Below, piece by piece: positions 45,466 through 52,607 of a DNA stretch of 64,000 bases (positions are counted from its first letter, which is position 1; every line of letters begins with the position of its first letter). This DNA comes from Candidatus Planktophila lacus (GTDB lineage: Bacteria > Actinomycetota > Actinomycetes > Nanopelagicales > Nanopelagicaceae). The position numbers and the translations under genes were made by a program. The notes under the pieces are model-generated. The model was not told the origin of the DNA and made no database searches. It worked only from the letters and a program-made list of their open reading frames with translations. The stretch lies in contig NZ_CP016769.1 in assembly GCF_002287925.1 (NCBI RefSeq), positions 1,364,001 to 1,428,000 of the forward strand, in the 5' to 3' direction.

Positions 45466-45508
45466 AATAAAAAGAAAAGCCTTCCGGTGTGAAAGGCACC
45501 GAAAGGCT
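45466..45508 (-). terminator. Rho-independent terminator after tRNA-Arg
   Basis: On the minus strand, AGCCTTTCGGTG pairs with CACCGGAAGGCT around a short loop (45478-45508), followed by TTTCTTTTTATTT (45466-45477). It lies eight bases past the tRNA 3' end, as expected for a tRNA transcript. Confidence 0.85.
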
Positions 45509-45515
45509 CATCTCG

Positions 45516-45588
45516 TGCGCGCGAAGGGATTCGAACCCCTAACCTTCTGATCCGTAGTCAGATGCTCTATCCGTTGAGCTACGCACGC
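45516..45588 (-). tRNA. tRNA-Arg(ACG)
   Basis: Acceptor GCGTGCG/CGCGCGC (with one G-U), D arm TAGCTCAACGGATAGAGCA, anticodon arm TCTGA-CTACGGA-TCAGA with anticodon ACG, and T arm AGGGG-TTCGAAT-CCCTT. Discriminator A; CCA not encoded. A34 is the substrate of TadA, encoded at 9097. Confidence 0.96.
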
Positions 45589-45612
45589 CAGACTGTGAAT
45601 ACTACAACCTTT

Positions 45613-46887
45613 TCAAATACCACCCAAACTAAGTAGTTCCTCGCGTGTGACTGCCTTTACCCGAGGTTTACCTAACGGCTCTCCCGCTGCCACTTCTGCC
45701 GCATTAATTGCTTCCCAATGGGACTGAGAAATCACTTTGCTTGCGGGCAAAATATCTGCAATATCTCCACCGTTTTTTACACCCTTTAAATCTTCTACCA
45801 ATAACTTCATAACATCTGCAGCATCTGATTTATTTGTGCCGATCACACCTGATGGTCCGCGCTTTGCCCATCCAACTACGTAAAGGTTTTCGCTGACGCG
45901 GCCCTCGTTATTTACTACTTTTCCACGCTCGTAAGGAATGCCAGGAATGCTTGCTGCTTCATAGCCAATTGCAGTGATAACTAGTCCGCATTTAATACTA
46001 AAAGTCTCATCGCTACCGGTTTTTTGAAATATAACTTCTTCTACTTTGCCGGCGCCTTTGAATTCAACTGGGGTGGCAAGGAATTGAAACTTCATTGTGC
46101 GATCGTGGTTTGTCGCCTCTTTTTCAGAGATCAACAACATCGCATCGAGATTGCTCTTTGTGTCTTTTTCGATCTCATCCCCTACGCGCGAAATAGCCGC
46201 TTCAATATCTGATTTAGCCATCAAAACGTTGGTGTGCTCTAACTTCGGAAGTTCACGAAGTTCTGGAGAAGTAAAGGCGGCATGTTCTGGTCCGCGGCGT
46301 GCACTAATCACAACTTCGCGGATCGAGGACTCTTTAAGCGCTGCAATAGCGTGATCTGCAGTATCTGTCGGATCTAGTTCACTTGGTTCAAGTGCCAACA
46401 TTCGCGCCACATCCATGGCCACGTTTCCGGCACCGATAACAACGGCGGTTGTGCAATTTAAATCAATTTTGAAATCTGCAAAGTCTGGGTGTGCGTTATA
46501 CCAGGGGACAAAGTGAGCCGCAGATATCGATCCTGGTAGATCTTCGCCAGGAATACCCAGCTTTTTGCCCACTGCTGAACCTGTTGCGATAACTACCGCG
46601 TCATACATCTCATTTAGCTGCTCGATTGAAACATCAGTGCCGAGCTCAACGTTGCCGAACAAACGGAAGTTTCCTGCAGTCGCGATCTTTTCAAACACCT
46701 TTGCAACAGTCTTAATCTTTGGGTGATCGGGTGCCACACCACTGCGAACTAAGCCCCATGGGGTTGGCAGGCGTTCAATCATGTCGATAGAAAATTGCAG
46801 ATCATCGGTCTGCAGATTCTGAAGTGCTTGCGCTGCAAAGTAGCCGGCTGGACCTGCACCGACGATCGCTACTTTGTAATTTTGCAT
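45613..46887 (-). CDS. fprA: Ferredoxin/adrenodoxin NADP+ reductase, FprA type
   Basis: 424 residues. FAD loop VAIVGAGPAGYFAAQAL, the adrenodoxin-reductase signature ERLPTPWGLVRSGVAPDHPKIK (split over residues 39-60), NADP loop VVIGAGNVAMDVARML and the C-terminal GWAKRGPSGVIGTNKSDA. Transfers electrons between NADPH and ferredoxin. Missing the N-terminal ferredoxin domain of the longer FprB form. It stands alone between tRNA-Arg and the toxin-antitoxin pair. Confidence 0.93.
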   Translation of the reverse strand: MQNYKVAIVGAGPAGYFAAQALQNLQTDDLQFSIDMIERLPTPWGLVRSGVAPDHPKIKTVAKVFEKIATAGNFRLFGNVELGTDVSIEQLNEMYDAVVIATGSAVGKKLGIPGEDLPGSISAAHFVPWYNAHPDFADFKIDLNCTTAVVIGAGNVAMDVARMLALEPSELDPTDTADHAIAALKESSIREVVISARRGPEHAAFTSPELRELPKLEHTNVLMAKSDIEAAISRVGDEIEKDTKSNLDAMLLISEKEATNHDRTMKFQFLATPVEFKGAGKVEEVIFQKTGSDETFSIKCGLVITAIGYEAASIPGIPYERGKVVNNEGRVSENLYVVGWAKRGPSGVIGTNKSDAADVMKLLVEDLKGVKNGGDIADILPASKVISQSHWEAINAAEVAAGEPLGKPRVKAVTREELLSLGGI

Positions 46888-46919
46888 GTGCCTATTCTAT
46901 TCATGGCTACTGGCATCTC

Positions 46920-46946
46920 TGTACATTTTTTAGGTTTTTATGTACA
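46920..46946 (+). promoter_or_regulatory. Probable toxin-antitoxin operator with two TGTACA boxes
   Basis: The palindrome TGTACA occurs at 46920-46925 and 46941-46946, 21 bases apart (two helical turns), just before the antitoxin start at 46955. YefM-type antitoxins are known to bind operators with TGTACA cores, so this is a likely autoregulatory site. Confidence 0.6.
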
Positions 46947-46954
46947 CTTTATTT

Positions 46955-47203
46955 ATGAAGTCATTTCCTTTAACCGATGCTCGTCGTGAGCTGCCCACGC
47001 TCGTGGATAAATCAGCGAAAGAGCCAATTCTTATCACTCGCCATGGTGAGGAAGCTGCAGTGCTGCTCTCTCCTTCACTTTACGAAAAAATGCTTGATGC
47101 CATGGAAGAACTTGAAGATATCGCCGCCTATGATGCCGCTAAAGCCAGACGTGAAGATTCAACGCTTTGGCAAGATGCACGTAAGGAACTTGGCTTGGTT
47201 TGA
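46955..47203 (+). CDS. Phd/YefM-family antitoxin
   Basis: 82 residues from ATG 46955 (MKSFPLTDARRELPTLVD), the usual start for this family; ATG 46940 would add five residues and lies across the second operator box. The N-terminal DNA-binding fold is followed by the hinge ITRHGEEAAVLLSPSLYEKM and a charged C-terminal tail that would wrap the toxin. Neutralises the RelE-like toxin encoded next and represses its own promoter by family analogy. Confidence 0.85.
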   Translation: MKSFPLTDARRELPTLVDKSAKEPILITRHGEEAAVLLSPSLYEKMLDAMEELEDIAAYDAAKARREDSTLWQDARKELGLV

Positions 47204-47460
47204 GCGAGTTCACTTTAAGAATCGAAAAAACCCCACGCAAGTTTCTGAAAACGCTAAATCTCAGCGATAAACGACGGATCGACGCCGCACTTTCTTTGCT
47301 TTCGGAAAACCCAATCCCTCCTAAGGCTAAGAAACTTTCAGGGAGAAATGGCTACAGAATAAGGGTCGGAGACTTTCGAATAATCTATGAGATCCAGAAA
47401 AGCATCCTTGTAGTTCTTGTAATCGATATTGGCCACCGGCGCGAAATTTATAGAAAGTGA
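47200..47460 (+). CDS. RelE/ParE-family toxin
   Basis: 86 residues with a TTG start overlapping the antitoxin stop (TTGA), so production depends on antitoxin translation. RIEKTPRKFLKTL, AKKLSGRNGYRIRVGDFRIIYEI and VIDIGHRREIYRK fit the RelE ribonuclease fold; the C-terminal GHR(R)EIY is typical. Would cleave mRNA at the ribosome. No lysis or gyrase link is seen. Confidence 0.85.
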   Translation: MSEFTLRIEKTPRKFLKTLNLSDKRRIDAALSLLSENPIPPKAKKLSGRNGYRIRVGDFRIIYEIQKSILVVLVIDIGHRREIYRK

Positions 47461-47521
47461 AAGTTTCCACAAAGTGAATTTACATCGTTTACACATTAGC
47501 GCTAATTAGCAAGGCGCCCCC

Positions 47522-48199
47522 CTATAGAGACAAAGCAAGACTATCTAAATCAAGGTTTTTTCCTTGAAAACTTACCGAAAGTCCTTTTGGCCCGATGGAT
47601 ACAGATTTAACTTTTAAGCCCGCTGGAACCTTTAAGTCCTTTACGGTTCGGCTCTTGATTTGCTCCTGAATATCTGCAGGAAGCGATGAGGCTGGAATTG
47701 GACTTCCCATTATCGAAACACTCTTAATTTGGAAGTAAATCTGGTTATTCGAATACTTTGGAACAATTAAGGCTTTACCAAGTCCTCCGGCGCCGACTGA
47801 TATTTGCAAAGCATTATCAACTATTTCCGCATCGTTGAAACCAGATTCAGCTAGTAGCTGAGAAATGTCGACTGTTGATTTGATATCCAAAGATCCGATC
47901 CGCGTGGATGCGGATTTACTAATTTCTTTAGCAGAAATTTCTAGTGAGGATTTTCTGCCGCTGCTCTTCAACGTGTAGTCAGCGATATCGATTTTTACTG
48001 CTTTGATTGAATCTGAATTTAAAATACTTAGTAAATCTGTTAGAGGTATGGAGGCGCTTATTCCTGAGGCGCTTGGAAGCCGTTGTTGTACGCGGGATTC
48101 AATCTTTGATGAGACCGCACTTTCGGCAACTAGCGCTGCGGTGCCTAAAAGAACAAAGGCAGTTGTTGTAACGATCGCGGCAGATTTTTTACGCTTCAT
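47522..48199 (-). CDS. DUF2993 (LmeA-like) envelope protein
   Basis: 225 residues from ATG 48199. N-terminal signal or anchor (MKRKKSAAIVTTTAFVLLGTAALVAESA), then a lipid-binding-like beta domain with SIPLTDLLSIL, VKIDIADYTL and the C-terminal VKSVSIGPKGLSVSFQGKNLDL, typical for actinobacterial DUF2993 proteins. LmeA in mycobacteria supports lipomannan synthesis. It has no cysteine lipobox. Isolated between the toxin gene and tRNA-Ser(GCT). Confidence 0.68.
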   Translation of the reverse strand: MKRKKSAAIVTTTAFVLLGTAALVAESAVSSKIESRVQQRLPSASGISASIPLTDLLSILNSDSIKAVKIDIADYTLKSSGRKSSLEISAKEISKSASTRIGSLDIKSTVDISQLLAESGFNDAEIVDNALQISVGAGGLGKALIVPKYSNNQIYFQIKSVSIMGSPIPASSLPADIQEQIKSRTVKDLKVPAGLKVKSVSIGPKGLSVSFQGKNLDLDSLALSL

Positions 48200-48240
48200 T
48201 CGCGGGAGAGTACACAAGTTAGATGAAGAATCCCTGAGAG

Positions 48241-48329
48241 CGGAGACGAGGAGATTTGAACTCCTGAAGGGTTTAACCCCTTACCTCGTTAGCAGTGAGG
48301 CGCACTCGACCGGGCTATGCGACGTCTCC
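48241..48329 (-). tRNA. tRNA-Ser(GCT)
   Basis: Class II tRNA: acceptor GGAGACG/CGTCTCC, anticodon arm CCTCA-CTGCTAA-CGAGG (one mismatch-tolerant pair) with anticodon GCT, long variable arm AAGGGG...CCCCTT, T arm AGGAG-TTCAAAT-CTCCT. Discriminator G; CCA not encoded. Reads AGC/AGU. Confidence 0.95.
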
Positions 48330-48359
48330 AAGTACAGGTGTGAGTTTACAGGTAGATGA

Positions 48360-49352
48360 CTACCGCGTGAAACGCTTCTCTTGCATCAAGGCATCCCAGA
48401 TAACCGCCTGTGCGGCCAGCGCATCTTGCGAGTTCTGAGCCTGATTGAGGGCTGCGATATCTACGCGATCGCAGACTTCTTCAAGGTAGGTAATGATTTC
48501 GATGCTGCGAGTTAGTGCGCGCACTGGATCTTCGCGGAATGGGAATTGATCAAGTAATACTGGATCAGTCCAATTGATGCTGCGAAGCGCCAACATATAT
48601 TCGATGGTTTCAAATAAATGCACAGATGCAACAGGTAGATCATCATCCCAGCCGCGCCAGTTATCGTTTAGCTCAGCGCTAACTAACTTGCCATGGCGGT
48701 GGATAAGAAGAAGTGATTCAGCTGGAGTCTCTTGCGCCATAAGCGAGTGGCCGAAGTCCATCACGATTCCGACGTTATCAACTTTCATCTCGCTGATTGC
48801 AAGAAGAGTTTTTGCCGCGGTTGCAAGTGTCATTCGTACGCGCGGTTCTTTGCATTTATATTCAATCGCAAACTGCACCTTAGGGTTTTCATTTGCCAGA
48901 TCGCGAATACCGTTGATGGTGTAATCCCAGATCTGTAAGTAATTTGCTTGAAGTGGGAAATCAAAACCATCTTGGCCCGGCCAGAATTTTACGTAAGTCG
49001 CTCCAAGGATTTCGGCAGCAGCAATTGCCTCTCGAACGCGATCTTTAGTTTGTGAACGAAGCTTGGTATCTGGGTTGGTAAATGAACCCTTTACATATTC
49101 GCGCATGTAAATATGTGGAGTTGTCGCACGGCAGATAAGTCCGTTGTCATCAAGCATCTTCTTGATCTCAACTGCGGTGCGCTCTGGAATATCAAATGGC
49201 ACATTTATATCTAGGTGCTTAAGGCCAGGGACCTTGGCGGCATCCTCAATCATCTGCTGGCTGGTGCGCGTTGGTCCGTAACCGTCTCCGGCATAGCGAT
49301 CAACAAATTGGCCAAAGGCCCAGATGCCTGCTCCGTAAGTTAGTTTTCCCAT
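48360..49352 (-). CDS. Xylose isomerase-like TIM barrel, candidate D-apiose isomerase (ApsI-like)
   Basis: 330 residues from ATG 49352 (MGKLTYGAGIWAFGQFVDRYAG); AGAAGG lies upstream, whereas the longer frame adds a basic, unconserved 36 residues. Metal-site candidates: Glu of FAIEYKCKEPR, Asp of IVMDFGHSL, Glu in VSAELNDNW and Asp in LLDQFPFRED. This fold covers aldose-ketose isomerases. It ends an operon with FGGY kinase and split transketolase, the composition of the ApsI-ApsK-AptAB D-apiose pathway, in which this protein would turn D-apiose into D-apulose. Other sugars are possible. Confidence 0.6.
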   Translation of the reverse strand: MGKLTYGAGIWAFGQFVDRYAGDGYGPTRTSQQMIEDAAKVPGLKHLDINVPFDIPERTAVEIKKMLDDNGLICRATTPHIYMREYVKGSFTNPDTKLRSQTKDRVREAIAAAEILGATYVKFWPGQDGFDFPLQANYLQIWDYTINGIRDLANENPKVQFAIEYKCKEPRVRMTLATAAKTLLAISEMKVDNVGIVMDFGHSLMAQETPAESLLLIHRHGKLVSAELNDNWRGWDDDLPVASVHLFETIEYMLALRSINWTDPVLLDQFPFREDPVRALTRSIEIITYLEEVCDRVDIAALNQAQNSQDALAAQAVIWDALMQEKRFTR

Positions 49353-49417
49353 TTTCGCGCCTTCTCTCTTCTTTGTTGTTGAAATCTTACGAGTTAAAAC
49401 AGTTGGTGAATAGGGCT

Positions 49418-50836
49418 TTAGCGATCTTTCATGCGGGATGCGGCCAAGGCTTTTCGCCATGTTTTAAGGGCTTTTTCGCGCTCTTCATCAGAAAGGCGCG
49501 GTGAATATTCATCGTATTTAAGTTCGATCTTTTCGATATCTGAAATGGTGGAAAGGCCGGCACCTAATGCGGCAACCATCGCTGCACCGAATGCGGAGAG
49601 TTCAAGAAGTTGTGAAGATTTAATTCTCTTGCCACTTAGATCAGCGAGCATCTGCATTAGATATTGATTGCGTGCTCCACCACCGTCGGCATAGAGCGAA
49701 TCTATTTTGATTCCAGATTTAGCAAAATCTTCGAGGACATCGTTTATTTGTGCTGCGGTTGATCTAAGCGCAGCTGATGCAAGATCCGCGCGGCTACTAC
49801 CTCGGGTAAGCCCTGCGATGATTCCAGTTGCTTCACGATCCCACCAAGGCGCACCAAGACCGTTAAAGGCAGGAACTATTTCAACCTGCTGTGTTGATTC
49901 TGGTGCAAGTTTAGCTAGTTCATCGGGGGTTGTATCGAGTAGTTGTGCCAACCAAACAAGGGTCGAGCCAGTTGAAAGAATATTTGCCTCTGCAGCTCGA
50001 GTTATTTCACTGCCGAGTGACCAGGCAATTGTTTGTGGATTTGTATCGGTAAGCCCCATGAGCGAGGTACCGGTCCCGAAAGTTGCTTTGAAGTTACCGG
50101 AAATCCAACCTTTGTGCGCAAAGAGCGCCGCGTGCGAATCCCCCATGATGCCCGAAAGCGGTACATCGTTAGTAAGGCCGAGCTCTTGCATATTCGTGCA
50201 GAGGTGTTTCTCATCCGAAGAACAGACCCTTGGCAATGTTTTGAGATCTACCTTGAAGAGATCGAGAAGTTCTTGGCTCCACTGACCAGTTTTGATATCC
50301 AGCAACTGGGTGCGGCTAGCGCTGCCTGATTCGATGATGTGGCCGGCGCCTAATTTGAATGCGATCCATGAATCAATAGTTCCGATGCAGATATCCCCGG
50401 TGAAGTTTTGGTTCTCTAACAACCATTGCGCTTTAAGCGCTGAGAACATGGGATCTAGTTCAAGACCAGTTATCTCCTTCACGCGGGCAGCGTTTTTCGC
50501 TGATTTTTCAGCTAATTCAGAGGCTCTACGGTCTTGCCAGGTGATTACGTTGGTTAACGCCTTGCCAGTTGTGCGATCCCAGAAGAGAACTGATTCGCGT
50601 TGGATACTTAAACCAACTGCTGAAATTTTATGAGCTTTAGTTATTTGAAGTGATGCTGCAACTACCGAGCGCCAAATTTCTTCGGGATCTTGTTCTACCC
50701 AACCTGGTTGCGGAAAAGTTGTCTCTATCTTTACCTCTGCTTGGGCAAGAACTTCGCCCTTTAAATTAATGGCTAGGGCTTTGGTGGAACCACTGCCTTG
50801 ATCGATAGCCAGAATTATTGGCGAACTATTTTCCAT
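49418..50836 (-). CDS. FGGY kinase, candidate D-apulose kinase (ApsK-like)
   Basis: 472 residues, glycerol kinase-like. LAIDQGSGSTKALAINLKGE is the phosphate loop; PGWVEQDPEEIW, VGLSIQRESVLFWDR and TWQDRRASELA are substrate-side signatures; MGDSHAALFAH and FGTGTSLMGL precede the ATP part with YADGGGARNQYLMQMLADL. In the D-apiose pathway the FGGY kinase makes apulose 4-phosphate. It overlaps the transketolase gene upstream by 11 bases and lies 65 bases before the TIM-barrel gene. Confidence 0.7.
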   Translation of the reverse strand: MENSSPIILAIDQGSGSTKALAINLKGEVLAQAEVKIETTFPQPGWVEQDPEEIWRSVVAASLQITKAHKISAVGLSIQRESVLFWDRTTGKALTNVITWQDRRASELAEKSAKNAARVKEITGLELDPMFSALKAQWLLENQNFTGDICIGTIDSWIAFKLGAGHIIESGSASRTQLLDIKTGQWSQELLDLFKVDLKTLPRVCSSDEKHLCTNMQELGLTNDVPLSGIMGDSHAALFAHKGWISGNFKATFGTGTSLMGLTDTNPQTIAWSLGSEITRAAEANILSTGSTLVWLAQLLDTTPDELAKLAPESTQQVEIVPAFNGLGAPWWDREATGIIAGLTRGSSRADLASAALRSTAAQINDVLEDFAKSGIKIDSLYADGGGARNQYLMQMLADLSGKRIKSSQLLELSAFGAAMVAALGAGLSTISDIEKIELKYDEYSPRLSDEEREKALKTWRKALAASRMKDR

Positions 50837-51776
50837 GCTTTAAGAGTTCTCGGGCAGAGGCAACGATTGAATCTGCAGTGAGTCCGTAATGCTCAAGAAG
50901 ATAGGAAACTGATCCGGTTGGTGCAAAGGTATCTGTGCCAAGTAACTTCATGGCAACTGGGTGGTTCTGGACAACAAACTCGGCAATTGCGCCACCGACT
51001 CCGCCGCGAGTTACAGATTCTTCTGCAGTGATAATCGCTTTAGTTTCTTTCGCAGCAAGAAGGATTTCAGCGGTATCAAGTGGTGAAACTGTTGAAAGAT
51101 TTATCACGCGAGCAGAAATGCCTTCGCTCTTTAATTGGTGTGCTGCAGCAACTGCGCGTGAAACCAAGGTGCCGGTTGCAATAATTGTGATGTCGTTACC
51201 ATCGATGATGCGCATCGCTTTATTGGGGACGAATGCTGGGCTCTGTCCTTGCGAGACTGATGGAACTTTAAATCTTCCGATGCGCATAAATACTGGGCCA
51301 GTTGTATTTGCAGCCCACGTCACAGCTTCTTTAGTCTGTGCTTCATCGGCAGGTAGAACAATTGGAAGTGAATCAAGGGCGCGCATCCAAGCAATATCTT
51401 CAATTGAATGGTGAGTTGGTCCGAGTTCTCCGTAAGAAACTCCGGGGCTCATGCCGCAGAGCTTTACATTTGTGCGAGTATAAACAACATCGGCTTTGAT
51501 TTGCTCGAGCGCGCGACCAGTCAAAAACGGGGCTGCGGCGCATACAAATGGGGTAAATCCGGCGTTTGCTAGGCCTGCGGCAACACCGACCATGTTCTGT
51601 TCTGCGATGCCGACATCGATTAAACGATCAGGAAAGAGATCGCGGAATTCGCCTAAATTGCTTGAACCAACTGAGTCATTGCAGACAACAACAATCTTTG
51701 GATTTTCGGTTGCCAGCGCGATTAAAGTCTTGGCAAAGATAATTCTGTTATCGAACTCTTCGAGTTTTTCGCTCAT
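50826..51776 (-). CDS. Transketolase, C-terminal subunit (candidate apulose-4-phosphate transketolase)
   Basis: 316 residues, pyrimidine-binding and C-terminal domains of a split transketolase. Catalytic Glu in DVGIAEQNMVGVAAGLA; the His-containing GELGPTHHSIEDIAWMRAL; the C-terminal EESVTRGGVGGAIAEFV. Needs the N-terminal subunit encoded just upstream, with which it overlaps by ATGA. Split transketolases beside FGGY kinase and TIM-barrel isomerase include AptB. General transketolase would normally be one 660-residue protein. Confidence 0.85.
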   Translation of the reverse strand: MSEKLEEFDNRIIFAKTLIALATENPKIVVVCNDSVGSSNLGEFRDLFPDRLIDVGIAEQNMVGVAAGLANAGFTPFVCAAAPFLTGRALEQIKADVVYTRTNVKLCGMSPGVSYGELGPTHHSIEDIAWMRALDSLPIVLPADEAQTKEAVTWAANTTGPVFMRIGRFKVPSVSQGQSPAFVPNKAMRIIDGNDITIIATGTLVSRAVAAAHQLKSEGISARVINLSTVSPLDTAEILLAAKETKAIITAEESVTRGGVGGAIAEFVVQNHPVAMKLLGTDTFAPTGSVSYLLEHYGLTADSIVASARELLKHGK

Positions 51777-52585
51777 TGCTTACCTACCTGCTCGAGCGCT
51801 TGTTCATATTGTTCATCGGATGGAACTTTATGGTGCCATTCGGCTTTACCTTCCATAAAGTTCACGCCCTTACCTTTAGTGGTCTGCGCGATTATGACTC
51901 TTGGTTTGGTCTGCGGGTCGGTGAAAGCTTTAAGCAGCGCATCGTAGTTATGTCCATCGACTACACAGACTTCCCAGCCAAATGCTTCAAATTTCTTATC
52001 TAGCGGGTCAAGTTCGTTGGTCTTTGAAGTTGGACTTCCCTGCTGGAAACCATTGCGATCGACCACTGCAATAAGGTTTGTAAGTTTGCGATGGCCAGCG
52101 AACATCGCTGCTTCCCAATTGCTTCCCTCTTGAAGTTCGCCATCTCCCATAATTACAAAGGAGCGCGAACCGCTTTTTGCAAGCTGTGCGCCAATTGCAG
52201 TACCAACCGCGATGGGAAAGCCGTGGCCTAGTGGGCCAGTATTTGATTCAACGCCCGGAACTTTATTGCGGTTTGGGTGTCCATTTAAGTTGCTTAAAGG
52301 TTTTGCAAAAGTTTTTAGATCTTCAACCGGGAAGAAGCCGCGGAGTGCCAGAGTTGAGTAAAGCGCAACTGCGGCATGGCCTTTACTAAGGATTAAACGA
52401 TCGCGGTCGGCTTTATTTGGTTCTTTAGGATCAACTTTAAGAACTGCACCAAAGAGAGTTGCCAAGATATCGGTGACTGAAAAATCTCCGCCGATATGGC
52501 CCATGCCTGCACCTTTAATTGTGTGCAGAATCTGTATGCGGATTTCACGGGCTAAATTAGCAATTTCCCGCGTATTCATCTCCAT
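51773..52585 (-). CDS. Transketolase, N-terminal thiamine-diphosphate subunit
   Basis: 270 residues. The ThDP motif GDGELQEGSNWEAAMFAGHRKL ends with VVDRNG (GDGELQEGSNWEA to NLIAVVDRN); conserved histidines occur in LSKGHAAVALYS and TGPLGHGFPIAVG. First gene of the four-gene minus-strand operon (transketolase N, C, FGGY kinase, TIM barrel). With the C subunit it would move a two-carbon unit, in the apiose pathway from apulose 4-phosphate to glyceraldehyde 3-phosphate giving dihydroxyacetone phosphate and xylulose 5-phosphate. Confidence 0.85.
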   Translation of the reverse strand: MEMNTREIANLAREIRIQILHTIKGAGMGHIGGDFSVTDILATLFGAVLKVDPKEPNKADRDRLILSKGHAAVALYSTLALRGFFPVEDLKTFAKPLSNLNGHPNRNKVPGVESNTGPLGHGFPIAVGTAIGAQLAKSGSRSFVIMGDGELQEGSNWEAAMFAGHRKLTNLIAVVDRNGFQQGSPTSKTNELDPLDKKFEAFGWEVCVVDGHNYDALLKAFTDPQTKPRVIIAQTTKGKGVNFMEGKAEWHHKVPSDEQYEQALEQVGKQ

Positions 52586-52607
52586 AGTGTCTTAACCCTA
52601 TGCGTAA

